Positions 37,492 to 46,513 of a stretch of DNA of 48,268 nucleotides are shown here, piece after piece. The notes beneath the pieces were generated by a model. That model was not told the origin of the DNA and ran no database searches. It saw only the letters and a program-made list of their open reading frames with translations. The translations under genes were made by a program, and so were the position numbers. The stretch comes from an uncultured Helicobacter sp. (lineage in GTDB: Bacteria; Campylobacterota; Campylobacteria; Campylobacterales; Helicobacteraceae): positions 1 through 48,268 of the forward strand of contig CASFZH010000010.1 of NCBI GenBank assembly GCA_949299115.1, written 5' to 3'. Numbering within the stretch: the first letter of the stretch is position 1; every line of letters starts with the position of its first letter.

Positions 37492-37627
37492 AAATTCTCC
37501 TCAACAATATATAATATTTTGTGAATTGGTTTATCCACCATGCTCATTAACTACTGAATATGAAATAGATTTTATTCTTGTAGCAACCAATTTGTTAGGA
37601 TTAGCATGTGAGTTTTCACAAGCTTAT

Positions 37628-37633
37628 ATTATA
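37628..37633 (-). promoter_or_regulatory. -10 box of rpsB-tsf
   Basis: On the minus strand TATAAT after CTG. It implies a leader of about 130 bases. Near its 5' end is a small hairpin (TGTGA/TCACA), a possible target for S2 autoregulation, which is known in other bacteria. Confidence 0.45.
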
Positions 37634-37684
37634 CAGTAAAATGTTGAATTATGAATGAAGTTTTGTGTACCACATTAATTGGAT

Positions 37685-38131
37685 TTAAACATAAAAGGCA
37701 AATTTTGCACAAAGAACGATGAAAAATCCAAAAATTAGGGCAAGTGGGTGAATAATCTTTGCCAATGGATTACGTCTTTTTATAAAAAATCGAAAACTTA
37801 AGGAAATAATTACCATAATAACAATGAATGTGGCAAACAATACTTTTAACATAAGGAGTTGTTGCAATGCTGTATCAAAGAATCCTTTTTCAATCCCAAC
37901 ATAGTGTGTTATCATAGCACCACCTGTTATTACCAAAAGGAATAGGCATAATGGCATTATTTTAACGCCACGACTAGAAATAGCATAAAAAAATTTATTT
38001 ACTATTTCTTCACTAAAATATTTTTTAATGACACTAAGTAAAATAACATCAGTAAAGATAAATCCCAAAAAGATAATCGCACAAATTAAATGTACAGTCA
38101 AAAATAGAGGGTATAAAGTATCCAAAATCAT
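37685..38131 (-). CDS. Small integral membrane protein, CopD-like
   Basis: 148 residues with four membrane segments. The first (LFLTVHLICAIIFLGFIF) carries a histidine, as in the CopD/HemJ-like fold. No further family motif. It is probably an inner-membrane haem- or copper-related protein, but this is inference. AGGAG lies unusually close (one base) to the ATG. Confidence 0.75.
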   Translation of the reverse strand: MILDTLYPLFLTVHLICAIIFLGFIFTDVILLSVIKKYFSEEIVNKFFYAISSRGVKIMPLCLFLLVITGGAMITHYVGIEKGFFDTALQQLLMLKVLFATFIVIMVIISLSFRFFIKRRNPLAKIIHPLALIFGFFIVLCAKFAFYV

Positions 38132-38482
38132 GCTCCTATCAAGATAATTTAGAGGTTAAATTTTATTGCTACTATAATTTTGGTTATAATACCTAATCTA
38201 TTGTTATATTTTGATTGATATATGTTAAGCTTTGTGATTGTTGTGTTGTATGTTTTTTTTTGTTTTTAGCAATATTTAACATAAACTATGCCATAAGTAA
38301 CAATGAGAAGTTATTTTTGAAGCTAAATATAAATGGTTTTTCAAAAAAACGTTAAACAAATAGAATGTTTAATTTACATGCCAACAAAGTGAATGCGAAA
38401 ATGTGATCGTGTTTTTTGTTTATGTGGTTAAACGCAATATAGCACTTGTTATATGAAAAGTTGTTTCATTTTTTATAATATT
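38132..38482. other. Gene-free region with an unexplained terminator-like hairpin
   Basis: 351 bases between two minus-strand genes. On the plus strand ATGAAA-AGTTG-TTTCAT followed by TTTTTT (near 38453-38475) resembles a terminator, yet no plus-strand gene precedes it. A T9 run lies near 38252. Confidence 0.35.
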
Positions 38483-40225
38483 TTATTTTCCATCGAGTCC
38501 AAATGCTCTCATCATACGAAAAAATACTTCGGTATTATCCATGACGCCTTTAAAATATTCGCTCCCGTTTCCTTCACTCATTAGAATCACATCATCAGCT
38601 GTATGCACCTCTTGGTCTTCATGACTTGGAATATTGCCTTCATACTCTACTCCTTCTAAATTTGGATTTGCTACATATATCCAGTTTTTATTGATAGTGG
38701 GTTCACTTGGGTATTTTCTTAAATTATAATAAGCTTTATAATTTGGATGATTAGCGTATTGCACTGCAAGAGTAATTTCTGGATCTGGGTCATCTGGGAA
38801 TCCATCGTTATCTTTATCTTCAAAAGTGGGAAAGACAGAATCACTATATGTTCGAATCGCCTCTCTATTTGTTTTTCCATCTAACTCATGATATGTACCT
38901 GTGATGCTGGCACTATGGGCATGATCTGCTACAACTATGATAAGCGTATCTTTGTGTATAGTAGCGAATTTTTTTACAAAAGCTACCGTTTTATCAAATT
39001 CAATAGTATCATAAGTTGCTCTTTGCCAATCCATTTTGTGCAATTGCTTATCAATGCTTGCTGCCTCTATCATTAAAAAAAATCCATCTTGATTCTTGCT
39101 TAGAATTTCTAAGGCTATCTTGCTCATTTCTAGCAGAGTGGGTTGATTGGGAAATTTTCCTAATACTTTTGGATTCTTTAATATTTCTCTGTCTAAATAC
39201 ACGTTTAAATTATCATTATGAAAAAGCCCTAGAATCTTATGTGTATCGCCATGTTGTTCTAATGCAAATCTATCGTATACAATTTGGTATCCCGCATCTG
39301 TATACAATTGTAAGAGATTTTTGGAATCTTTCCGTTTAGAATCTATATTATCTTGTGGTATAAAATGTTGTAGTCCACCTCCCAAGATGACATCTGGTTG
39401 TACTCTAAGCATATCAAGGGCTATAAAATTTTGTTCCTTTCTATTTCTCGTATGACTAAACATGGCAGCAGGAGTCGCATCAGTAATATTAGCAGTACTT
39501 ACAAGCCCTATTGATTTTTTAGTTTTTCTTTTTGATTTTTTAGTTTTTCTTTGTAAAATTTCAATGATATTTTCTATTTTTGGATCATCCAATGGATCTT
39601 TTGTGCTATTGGCATAGACACCCATTGCTTCTACTGCACTTTTATGCCCCGTGGCGTAAGCAGAAGCACTATTGGCAGAATCTGTTGTTAATGAGTCGTA
39701 TCCAGAAGTTGTAATTAGTGCCATTCTATCAAGTTTTTCCATTTCTAAAACATCATTATATTTACCTTCCACAATACCCTTTGATAAGATTCTTGCCATT
39801 TGTTTTGCTTGTAAACTCATACCATCTCCAATTAATAAAATGACATTTTTAGCCTTTTTTTCTGCATACTGTGCAATCACATTGTAATGTATTTCTCGTG
39901 TGGTATTATTGGCTTTAACAAGTATTGTTATTTTTCCTATTTGTTTAAAACTCACATTATTTATGCGATACGATACTGTGTTGGAATCTTTACTGATTAT
40001 TGCCTTTTTATTAAAAAATTTTTGAGCATCTATACCGTTTATTGTAATCTCTAAAGTAGTTATATATTGCATATCGCTTTCAACTAGAAAATCAAATCTT
40101 TGTCCAGCTAAAAATTTTGCGTTATTGATAGGAAATATTTTTAATGGTTGTTGTGATATGTCTTTTGCTTTTGTTATAGTTATAAATATTGCGACTATAA
40201 CTGTGGATATTATTATATTTTTCAT
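38483..40225 (-). CDS. Alkaline phosphatase, PhoA family
   Basis: 580 residues, secreted (signal peptide about 1-20). Metal and nucleophile blocks: NVILLIGDGMS, TTDSANSASAYATGHKS (the Ser after TTD is the phosphorylated nucleophile), MIEAASIDKQLH, VVADHAHSASITGTY and VHTADDV. It hydrolyses phosphate monoesters in the periplasm. Odd features: a lysine-rich repeat (KTKKSKRKTKKS) encoded by a 21-bp tandem duplication near 39513-39554, and a calcium-loop-like insert DKDNDGFPDDPDPE. An N-terminal Ig-like region of about 100 residues precedes the enzyme domain. AAGGA precedes the ATG. Confidence 0.93.
   Translation of the reverse strand: MKNIIISTVIVAIFITITKAKDISQQPLKIFPINNAKFLAGQRFDFLVESDMQYITTLEITINGIDAQKFFNKKAIISKDSNTVSYRINNVSFKQIGKITILVKANNTTREIHYNVIAQYAEKKAKNVILLIGDGMSLQAKQMARILSKGIVEGKYNDVLEMEKLDRMALITTSGYDSLTTDSANSASAYATGHKSAVEAMGVYANSTKDPLDDPKIENIIEILQRKTKKSKRKTKKSIGLVSTANITDATPAAMFSHTRNRKEQNFIALDMLRVQPDVILGGGLQHFIPQDNIDSKRKDSKNLLQLYTDAGYQIVYDRFALEQHGDTHKILGLFHNDNLNVYLDREILKNPKVLGKFPNQPTLLEMSKIALEILSKNQDGFFLMIEAASIDKQLHKMDWQRATYDTIEFDKTVAFVKKFATIHKDTLIIVVADHAHSASITGTYHELDGKTNREAIRTYSDSVFPTFEDKDNDGFPDDPDPEITLAVQYANHPNYKAYYNLRKYPSEPTINKNWIYVANPNLEGVEYEGNIPSHEDQEVHTADDVILMSEGNGSEYFKGVMDNTEVFFRMMRAFGLDGK
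39513..39554 (-). repeat. 21-bp tandem duplication in the phosphatase gene
   Basis: Two near-identical 21-base units in frame, adding seven basic residues between ILQ and GLVSTANITDATPA, where the family normally has a short loop. Confidence 0.6.
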
Positions 40226-40528
40226 CTACTATTCCTTAAAAATTTTATTCATTAGGTTATGATAAAGCGAACTTGATAAAATAGAAAATTATAAAAATGT
40301 TTTGTAAAAAGAAAGATGCCATTTTGTAAAGAGTGTGTAAAACAATTATTTATGATTGCAAATTTTATAGTAATCATATATTTGTAAGTTTATGTTTTAT
40401 AAATTATATCTATGCTAGGTATAATTTGAGCTGTGCATAAAATATAATAATAGTTTTCTAGCAATATAATATTTTTGGATAAAATCATAGTTATTTATTG
40501 AAAAATGAAGTTTGTAGGGGGATTGTTG

Positions 40529-42534
40529 ATGACAATAGCCAATATAATAAATACAATAGAATATAAAATGGGGTCTTGTGCATTATGTGCCTTAAGACAT
40601 TCCAAAAAATATGGTAAAGCAAATCTTGCTATATTAAACAATGAATATTGTGAAAAATACTACGGGGGGGGGGGGGCAAACCCTATAATACATCAGAGAT
40701 TGCAAGTATTATAGAATCTTTTGAAAAGCAGCATATAAACTTAAGTTTATTCGAAAAATTCAAGCTTGTATGGAGACTTAGAAAGATCAAAATTCTCCAC
40801 AGAATCTACGAAAATATATATAAACGTATTCTACATGTTTTTCCGCAATTAAAACAAATATCTTATCCTATTACTAGCTCAAATGATATTGCTATTGAAT
40901 ATGGTATAAAAAATAGCTTTATTTATCGTCTAGGATTGCTTATACAGAATCACCAAAGAAAACATAAACCACATCATTATTTATATAATATCAATAAAGA
41001 AATACAAAGATTCCAAAAAGTAAAGCTACTACAATCTATACTTAATAATGTTATATATGGTGCGACATCTACCATTAGCATACAAGATATGGGGATTATA
41101 AATATTGATTTTTTTACATACGATTGCACGGATGTAGCCGAGATAGAGAGTATAGGAAGGGGAAAAATTAATTTGTTAGATTCTAGAGATAAAACCATAG
41201 AATTTATCATTATTCATTTAGATTCTATACAAGCATGGCTACAATCTGATGCATTTAGGACACAATATTTTAACAATAAACACCCTTATCCACCATTGCT
41301 CAACCCAAAGCAAATAGATTATAAAAATTTAGATGCAGAGATTGCGTGGGATTTAAATATCCCATTACCACAAGATTATGAGTTTGTCGCTATTACACGT
41401 GGATTACAAGGGCATTCAGCATTTCATTCATTCCTCAATGTGCTTTTTGATGTATCATTTGCTATGGCTGGGGAGAGGTATGGTGATTCTATGACAAGAG
41501 TAGCTTATCTCTCATGGTATCGACAATTAGTCCAAAGGACTGGAAATGGACAAAGGAAACATATTCTTTTTTTGGTTAATATAGTAGAGGAGGTGGGTGT
41601 AGACAAAGAGAAATTGGGATATTTATGTTGGGAATATAAAGAGATTTTTTGTCTTGTTAGGGATCCAATATCACGTATAAAATCTGGGGCAAATCATAGT
41701 GGGTGGACAGAGCATAGTATAGAGCAATTTAATCTTACCTATGACTGTGATACAGTAGTGCAATATTGGATGAGCTATGCGAATGGAGTAAATAGTGGTA
41801 GCAGTGATAAGCCAGATTTAATGTGGTCTATACAAGAAGGCAATTTATTGCAACCTGTATGGCTTTATATAGATTCTTATTTTATGCCGATACATGGTAA
41901 AGTACATTATATCGATATGAATGAGATTATAGGGGTAAAAACCATTGAAACTATGCAAAAAATAGCGACACAATTTGGTGTAAATATGCCAAATGATACA
42001 AGCATATTTTTAAACGAAGCAGGAGGCATTGTGGGCTATATGCTTATGGGAAAAGATAAGATTCTGTATATTCATGAAAGTGATGTACAAAAAACAAATC
42101 GTAGTGATGATAGCTTGCATTTACATGATTCCATTAAAGTATATATTACACATTGTATGAGTAAAAATCTTAAAGATTTAGTTATTGTTGATTCTCTATT
42201 TTTAGAATCTAAAAAATTTCAGAATTTATTTATAGCAATGACACAAAAAGATTTGGAGTCTCTGCAAAATAACCCTGTGCTTTTCAATGTAACAAAGCAG
42301 TATTTGCAATTTCTCATGGTAGCACTAGAAAAAAGAGTGGCGATTGAGGAAGCTAAAAAGCTAAATGATACACAAATTCTAGATTTCTTGATGAAACAAA
42401 ATAAACTAAAGGTGCTTAAAGATATTTTAGACAAAGAAACTGCTAGGATTAAGAGATTGCGTCCAGATATTGTAAAATCATGGAAATCCTATCAAGCTTT
42501 TGAGAAACTCTGTAAAGATAATAATATTGCATAA
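40529..42534 (+). CDS. Phase-variable DUF2972-like protein, frameshifted OFF by G13
   Basis: Start at ATG 40529-40531 (AGGGGGA six bases before), reading MTIANIINTIEYKMGSC. At the G13 tract (40664-40676) the frame ends at TAG 40712-40714. The downstream frame continues unbroken from the tract to 42534. With 11 or 14 G the two join, giving about 667-668 residues. The long part has ITRGLQGHSAFHSFLN and CLVRDPISRIKSGANHSGW; the latter fits the 3'-phosphate motif of PAPS sulfotransferases (R and S eight apart). The family resembles DUF2972 proteins of Campylobacter/Helicobacter, from memory. Function unknown. The tail ends in charged helices. Confidence 0.75.
40664..40676 (+). repeat. G13 phase-variation tract
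   Basis: Thirteen consecutive G in a genome otherwise poor in G, inside a coding region. Upstream and downstream frames differ by one base at this length. Confidence 0.9.
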
Positions 42535-42604
42535 TTTATAGAATCAAAATACTCAAATAATAAGTCAATAATTTATAGAATCAAAATACTCAAATAATAA
42601 GTCA
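42531..42604. repeat. Two tandem copies of a 37-bp unit
   Basis: Identical 37-base units (42531-42567 and 42568-42604) begin at the stop codon of the DUF2972-like gene. Confidence 0.8.
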
Positions 42605-42862
42605 ATAGAATCACTATTGATACCACATAATCATCAAATATTATATAATCGTGGTAAGATATGTTTGTTGTGATAAGGGTGATTTATGATACAACGAGGT
42701 AGTTTTATGCAGAGACAAGTAGTGCATGTAATCCTTGTAATGACAAATTCTACTTTTTGTAACCTTATTACTCTATGACTGAATAAGATATGTTTTTATT
42801 CATAAAATAATTACTTTTTGTTATTATAATAAGCATTATATCTTATTTCAAGGAGTTGCATA
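42535..42862. other. Intergenic region before the outer-membrane pair
   Basis: 328 bases holding most of the 37-bp repeat and, before the first membrane protein, a TATAAT (about 42822-42827) as likely -10. Confidence 0.45.
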
Positions 42863-43600
42863 ATGAGATTGTTACGGTATTGCATTTTATTACCAACAGT
42901 GGCTACATTAGCCTATTCCCAAACATCTGGTTTTTTTATAAGTGGTTTAGCGGGATTAACTATTAGTCATGCCCAAAAAACGCTTAATTATGATGGCATA
43001 GCATACGATTGTCCATTTATTAATTGTAGTAATACTGGACAAGGTTTTCTTGATGGTCCAGTACGTGATGAAAATACGACATATAATAATTTCTTGTTGA
43101 GTCCAGATTTTGGGGCACGTGTCGGATATTTGATAGCATTTCATGAGGGTTTAATGGGGATTCGTTTATACGGAACATTTAATTATGGACGGTATAATGT
43201 TGGAACATATGCTGATGATGTCAATAGTGGTGCATTAAGTAGCGAACGAGTTTATTCGTATATGGGGTTTGGGGGAGCTATTGACTACATGTTATTTTTT
43301 AACTCTACGGGCGTGTTTGGGGGTATCGGCTATGAAGTATTAAAACTTCAACAAGATAAACTTCCATTACATGCTCCTTACCTTAATGTTGGTGTTGTTT
43401 TTTCATTTGCTAAAGGACATTTAATGTTTGAGATTGGCACTAAGATTCACATTATAGCATTTGATTACAATCACTCTAACTTACCCAATCAAAGAGTGAT
43501 AACCGAAGAAACCAACAGATATGTAGATACAACAAGACTAGAACGCACAGATACAGTACGTAACTATACACTATACACCGCATTAACGCTTAAGCTTTGA
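42863..43600 (+). CDS. Outer-membrane beta-barrel protein (first of a tandem pair)
   Basis: 245 residues. Signal peptide ends near LAYS-Q, followed by TSGFFISGLAG. There are alternating strands with Gly and aromatic residues (YMGFGGAIDYML, VGVVFSF, LMFEIGTKIHI) and a C-terminus TLYTALTLKL typical of barrel insertion. Small Helicobacter outer-membrane protein, about eight to ten strands, function unknown. AAGGAG precedes the ATG. It shares N-terminal and C-terminal blocks with the next gene. Confidence 0.85.
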   Translation: MRLLRYCILLPTVATLAYSQTSGFFISGLAGLTISHAQKTLNYDGIAYDCPFINCSNTGQGFLDGPVRDENTTYNNFLLSPDFGARVGYLIAFHEGLMGIRLYGTFNYGRYNVGTYADDVNSGALSSERVYSYMGFGGAIDYMLFFNSTGVFGGIGYEVLKLQQDKLPLHAPYLNVGVVFSFAKGHLMFEIGTKIHIIAFDYNHSNLPNQRVITEETNRYVDTTRLERTDTVRNYTLYTALTLKL

Positions 43601-43673
43601 TGTAGTATGAGTGATAAGATTATTTGATAAATAATTGAATAAGTATATTATGCTTATGTAACTAAGGATTAAC

Positions 43674-44420
43674 ATGAAAATCGCAAAATGTATAGGACTA
43701 CCCCTAATCTTGACTACATTAGTCTATTCGCAAACTTCTGGATTCTTTGTAAGTGGTATTATTGGTTGGAATACAAACACATCAGAACGTAAAGAAAAAG
43801 TAAGTGGTGATACAATGGTGTATATAGCAGGACAAGGTTGGGTAAATACAGGTATTCATGTTTCACTATCAGGAGATGAAAGCAAATCCACCTTTAACTT
43901 TGCCTATGGGGCTAGAATAGGATATGTCTTTGCTATAAATGGTTATAATGCGTTGAGATTCTATGGCACATTTATGGCCGGTGATTATATGCTTGGGCTT
44001 GATAACCATAGTGAATATGGATTTGAGAAGAAAAAGTATTATTTTATGCAAGCTGGCGGAGGCATCGACTATATGCTTTCATTTTCTCAAGCTACAAATT
44101 CATGGGGGATATTTATAGGGGGTGGCTACGAATATGGATTTGGAGAGTTGATTGCTAATGGGTTAAAGGCATATAATGGTAAAATTTCTACGCATATTCC
44201 TTTTATAAATGCAGGATTCTTTAAGGCTTTTGGTGCGGGTAATGTAAGCTTGGAATTTGGTATTAAAGTTCCTTTTGCAACGTTGCTTTCCACTAATGAA
44301 CACACTACAAATGAGATTGTATGGAGTGGAATAGGAGTAATATTGGCAGATAATTTTGAGCGTCAAATCAAAGCAAGCTATAATATGCAAGGCTACACGG
44401 CACTCACAATTAAATTTTAA
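43674..44420 (+). CDS. Outer-membrane beta-barrel protein (second of the pair)
   Basis: 248 residues. A signal peptide ends near LVYS-Q, then TSGFFVSGIIG, nearly identical to the first gene. YGARIGYVF, GGGIDYML and the end YTALTIKF match too; the middle loops differ strongly. The pair arose by tandem duplication with divergence of exposed loops. AAGGA precedes the ATG, 73 bases after the first gene, so they may be cotranscribed. Confidence 0.85.
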   Translation: MKIAKCIGLPLILTTLVYSQTSGFFVSGIIGWNTNTSERKEKVSGDTMVYIAGQGWVNTGIHVSLSGDESKSTFNFAYGARIGYVFAINGYNALRFYGTFMAGDYMLGLDNHSEYGFEKKKYYFMQAGGGIDYMLSFSQATNSWGIFIGGGYEYGFGELIANGLKAYNGKISTHIPFINAGFFKAFGAGNVSLEFGIKVPFATLLSTNEHTTNEIVWSGIGVILADNFERQIKASYNMQGYTALTIKF

Positions 44421-45245
44421 TATTTTATCATTGTTGGATTCCAAATGTGTTAATGGTTTAGCAAAATAATCATTTATTCTACTTCTATACAATAAGCTTT
44501 CTATGTTTTTTACTATGACAATGGAACAATGCTATCTCATCGGCATGTCAATAAATATGATATTGGCTATAATAAAAAGGCTATTTGTCAAAGATTTTAC
44601 CGTAAATATAAAAAATGAGGAGTGATTGTAGTAGAGATATATTGCATAGAATCTCAATATTGTAGTTTTTACTCTGTGTATCTATTCATATGCTATTCTC
44701 TTTTAGATAATCTTTCATATTGCGATCTAGCCGGTATATCAATATGTATTATTCAACAATAAGATTATATTGTAAAACATCAGCAATGTGTTTAATCCTT
44801 TATATCATATAAACCTTCTATTCAAATCTTTATCATTATTTACATAAAACATAAAAGTTCAAATAAGCCTATTCTACATTCCATACAAGTATGATATATG
44901 TTTGATGTTGTATTGCTATACATATAAAGCGGATATGTGATACAATGCTCTTTGTTGTACAGTTTTGTTTGCCATGATATTTTACCCATTGACTCTTTTT
45001 TTTTTTGGTAAGATGCCAACCATATATAATTGTTAGGTATGAATTGTACCAAATAATGTGATTTATATAGATTTTGTGATTGATTATTCTCAATAGTACT
45101 AAGTCTTATAAAGTATTGTGATATGGACAAAAATAGAAAATCTGTATGTTATTATTTGTGTATTTTTTTTGTTTTTACATTTGCATTTTAATAGCATTTG
45201 GTATATAATATGACCCGATTCATTTTTAAATGTAAAGGAGAAATA
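44421..45245. other. Long intergenic region with T-tract promoter
   Basis: 825 bases upstream of argG. It holds the T11 promoter at 44989-45014, then a five-codon leader ORF (45039) and a hydrophobic 22-codon ORF (45123-45191) without clear ribosome binding site. No conventional gene. Confidence 0.5.
44989..45014 (+). promoter_or_regulatory. T-tract spacer promoter upstream of argG
   Basis: TTGACT (44989-44994), C, eleven T (44996-45006), GG, TAAGAT (45009-45014), a 14-base spacer. Same layout as 5045 and 9498. The next real gene is argG, about 225 bases on. Confidence 0.5.
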
Positions 45246-46460
45246 ATGTCTCAACAACACATCAAAAAAGTCGTGTTAGCTTATAGTGGTGGGCTTGATA
45301 CGAGCGTGATTTTAAAATGGCTTGGGGATACTTATGGGTGTGAGGTGGTTACTTTCACCGCAGACATTGGGCAGGGCGAGGAGGTCGAGCCTGCACGAGA
45401 GAAAGCCATCAAGCTTGGCATAAAGCCTCAAAATATCTTTATCGAGGATTTACGCGAGGAGTTTATACGCGATTTTGTATTCCCTATGTTTCGGGCAAAC
45501 ACCATTTATGAGGGTGAATACCTGCTAGGCACAAGTATCGCGCGTCCATTAATTGCTAAGAGACTTGTAGAAATCGCTAAAGAAGTGGGAGCGGACGCCA
45601 TAGCACATGGTGCGACAGGCAAGGGTAATGATCAAGTGCGCTTTGAAATCGGGGCGTATGCACTCAATCCAGATATAAAAGTCATCGCCCCTTGGAGGGA
45701 ATGGGAGCTAAATAGCCGTGAAAAGCTCCTATCTTACGCAGAATCTGCAGGTATCACGATAGAAAAAAAGCAAAATAAATCCCCCTATTCAATGGACGCA
45801 AACCTCCTACATATCAGCTATGAGGGGCAGATTTTAGAGGACCCAAATGTCGCACCAGAAGAGGATATGTGGCGGTGGAGTGTGAGTCCTAAGAATGCCC
45901 CCGATACACCCACTATCATCACTATCACTTTTGAAAAGGGCGATGGCGTAGCGATAAATGGAGAGAATCTAAGCCCAGCGGCATTTTGGGCTAAACTTAA
46001 TGAGCTAGGCGGGGCAAATGGTATCGGACGCTTAGATTTGGTGGAAAATCGCTATGTAGGCATGAAATCACGCGGCTGCTATGAGACACCCGGTGGGACA
46101 ATCTACCTCAAAGCCCACCGTGCGATAGAATCTTTATGCCTTGATAGAGAAGAGGCACATCTCAAAGATTCTCTAATGCCAAAGTATGCCGAGCTTATCT
46201 ATAATGGCTATTGGTTTTCTCCAGAGCGAGAGGCATTGCAGGCATTAATCGATAAGACACAAGAGAAAGTAAGCGGGAGTGTGCGACTAGAGCTGTATAA
46301 GGGCAATGTAACCGTGCTAGGTAGAGAATCTAAAAACTCCCTCTTTAATGCGGCATACAGCACTTTTGAGGAAGATAGCGTGTATAATCAAAAAGACGCT
46401 GCGGGATTTATTAAGCTTAATGCCCTAAGGTTTATCATCGCCGGGAAGGCGAAAAAATAG
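45246..46460 (+). CDS. argG: Argininosuccinate synthase
   Basis: Joins citrulline and aspartate using ATP in arginine synthesis. 404 residues from the ATG at 45246-45248, which has AAAGGAG upstream; an upstream TTG in frame (45198) adds residues with no family match. The ATP P-loop is [10 protein letters not shown]; further blocks are [23 protein letters not shown] and [16 protein letters not shown]. Sampled G+C is near one half, against one third around it, with many GCG, CGC and GAG codons, so the gene was probably acquired or replaced. Confidence 0.97.
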   Translation: MSQQHIKKVVLAYSGGLDTSVILKWLGDTYGCEVVTFTADIGQGEEVEPAREKAIKLGIKPQNIFIEDLREEFIRDFVFPMFRANTIYEGEYLLGTSIARPLIAKRLVEIAKEVGADAIAHGATGKGNDQVRFEIGAYALNPDIKVIAPWREWELNSREKLLSYAESAGITIEKKQNKSPYSMDANLLHISYEGQILEDPNVAPEEDMWRWSVSPKNAPDTPTIITITFEKGDGVAINGENLSPAAFWAKLNELGGANGIGRLDLVENRYVGMKSRGCYETPGGTIYLKAHRAIESLCLDREEAHLKDSLMPKYAELIYNGYWFSPEREALQALIDKTQEKVSGSVRLELYKGNVTVLGRESKNSLFNAAYSTFEEDSVYNQKDAAGFIKLNALRFIIAGKAKK

Positions 46461-46495
46461 GGCGAAAAAGTAAGGCAAAAAATAAGACGAAACAA
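46448..46495 (+). repeat. Degenerate 12-13 base repeats after argG
   Basis: Three related units (GGCGAAAAAATAG, GGCGAAAAAGTAA, GGCAAAAAATAAG) spanning the argG stop; each contains a stop codon in the argG frame or next to it. Confidence 0.4.
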
Positions 46496-46513
46496 TACAA
46501 GGATAGTAAAGAA

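Noticed and set aside
38250..38262. T9 run as a further spacer-tract promoter
   Set aside because: No TTGACT before it, no -10 box directly after it, and no gene downstream on that strand.
44840..45130. 96-codon minus-strand ORF before argG
   Set aside because: No ribosome binding site; it crosses the T-tract promoter and has no protein-like features.
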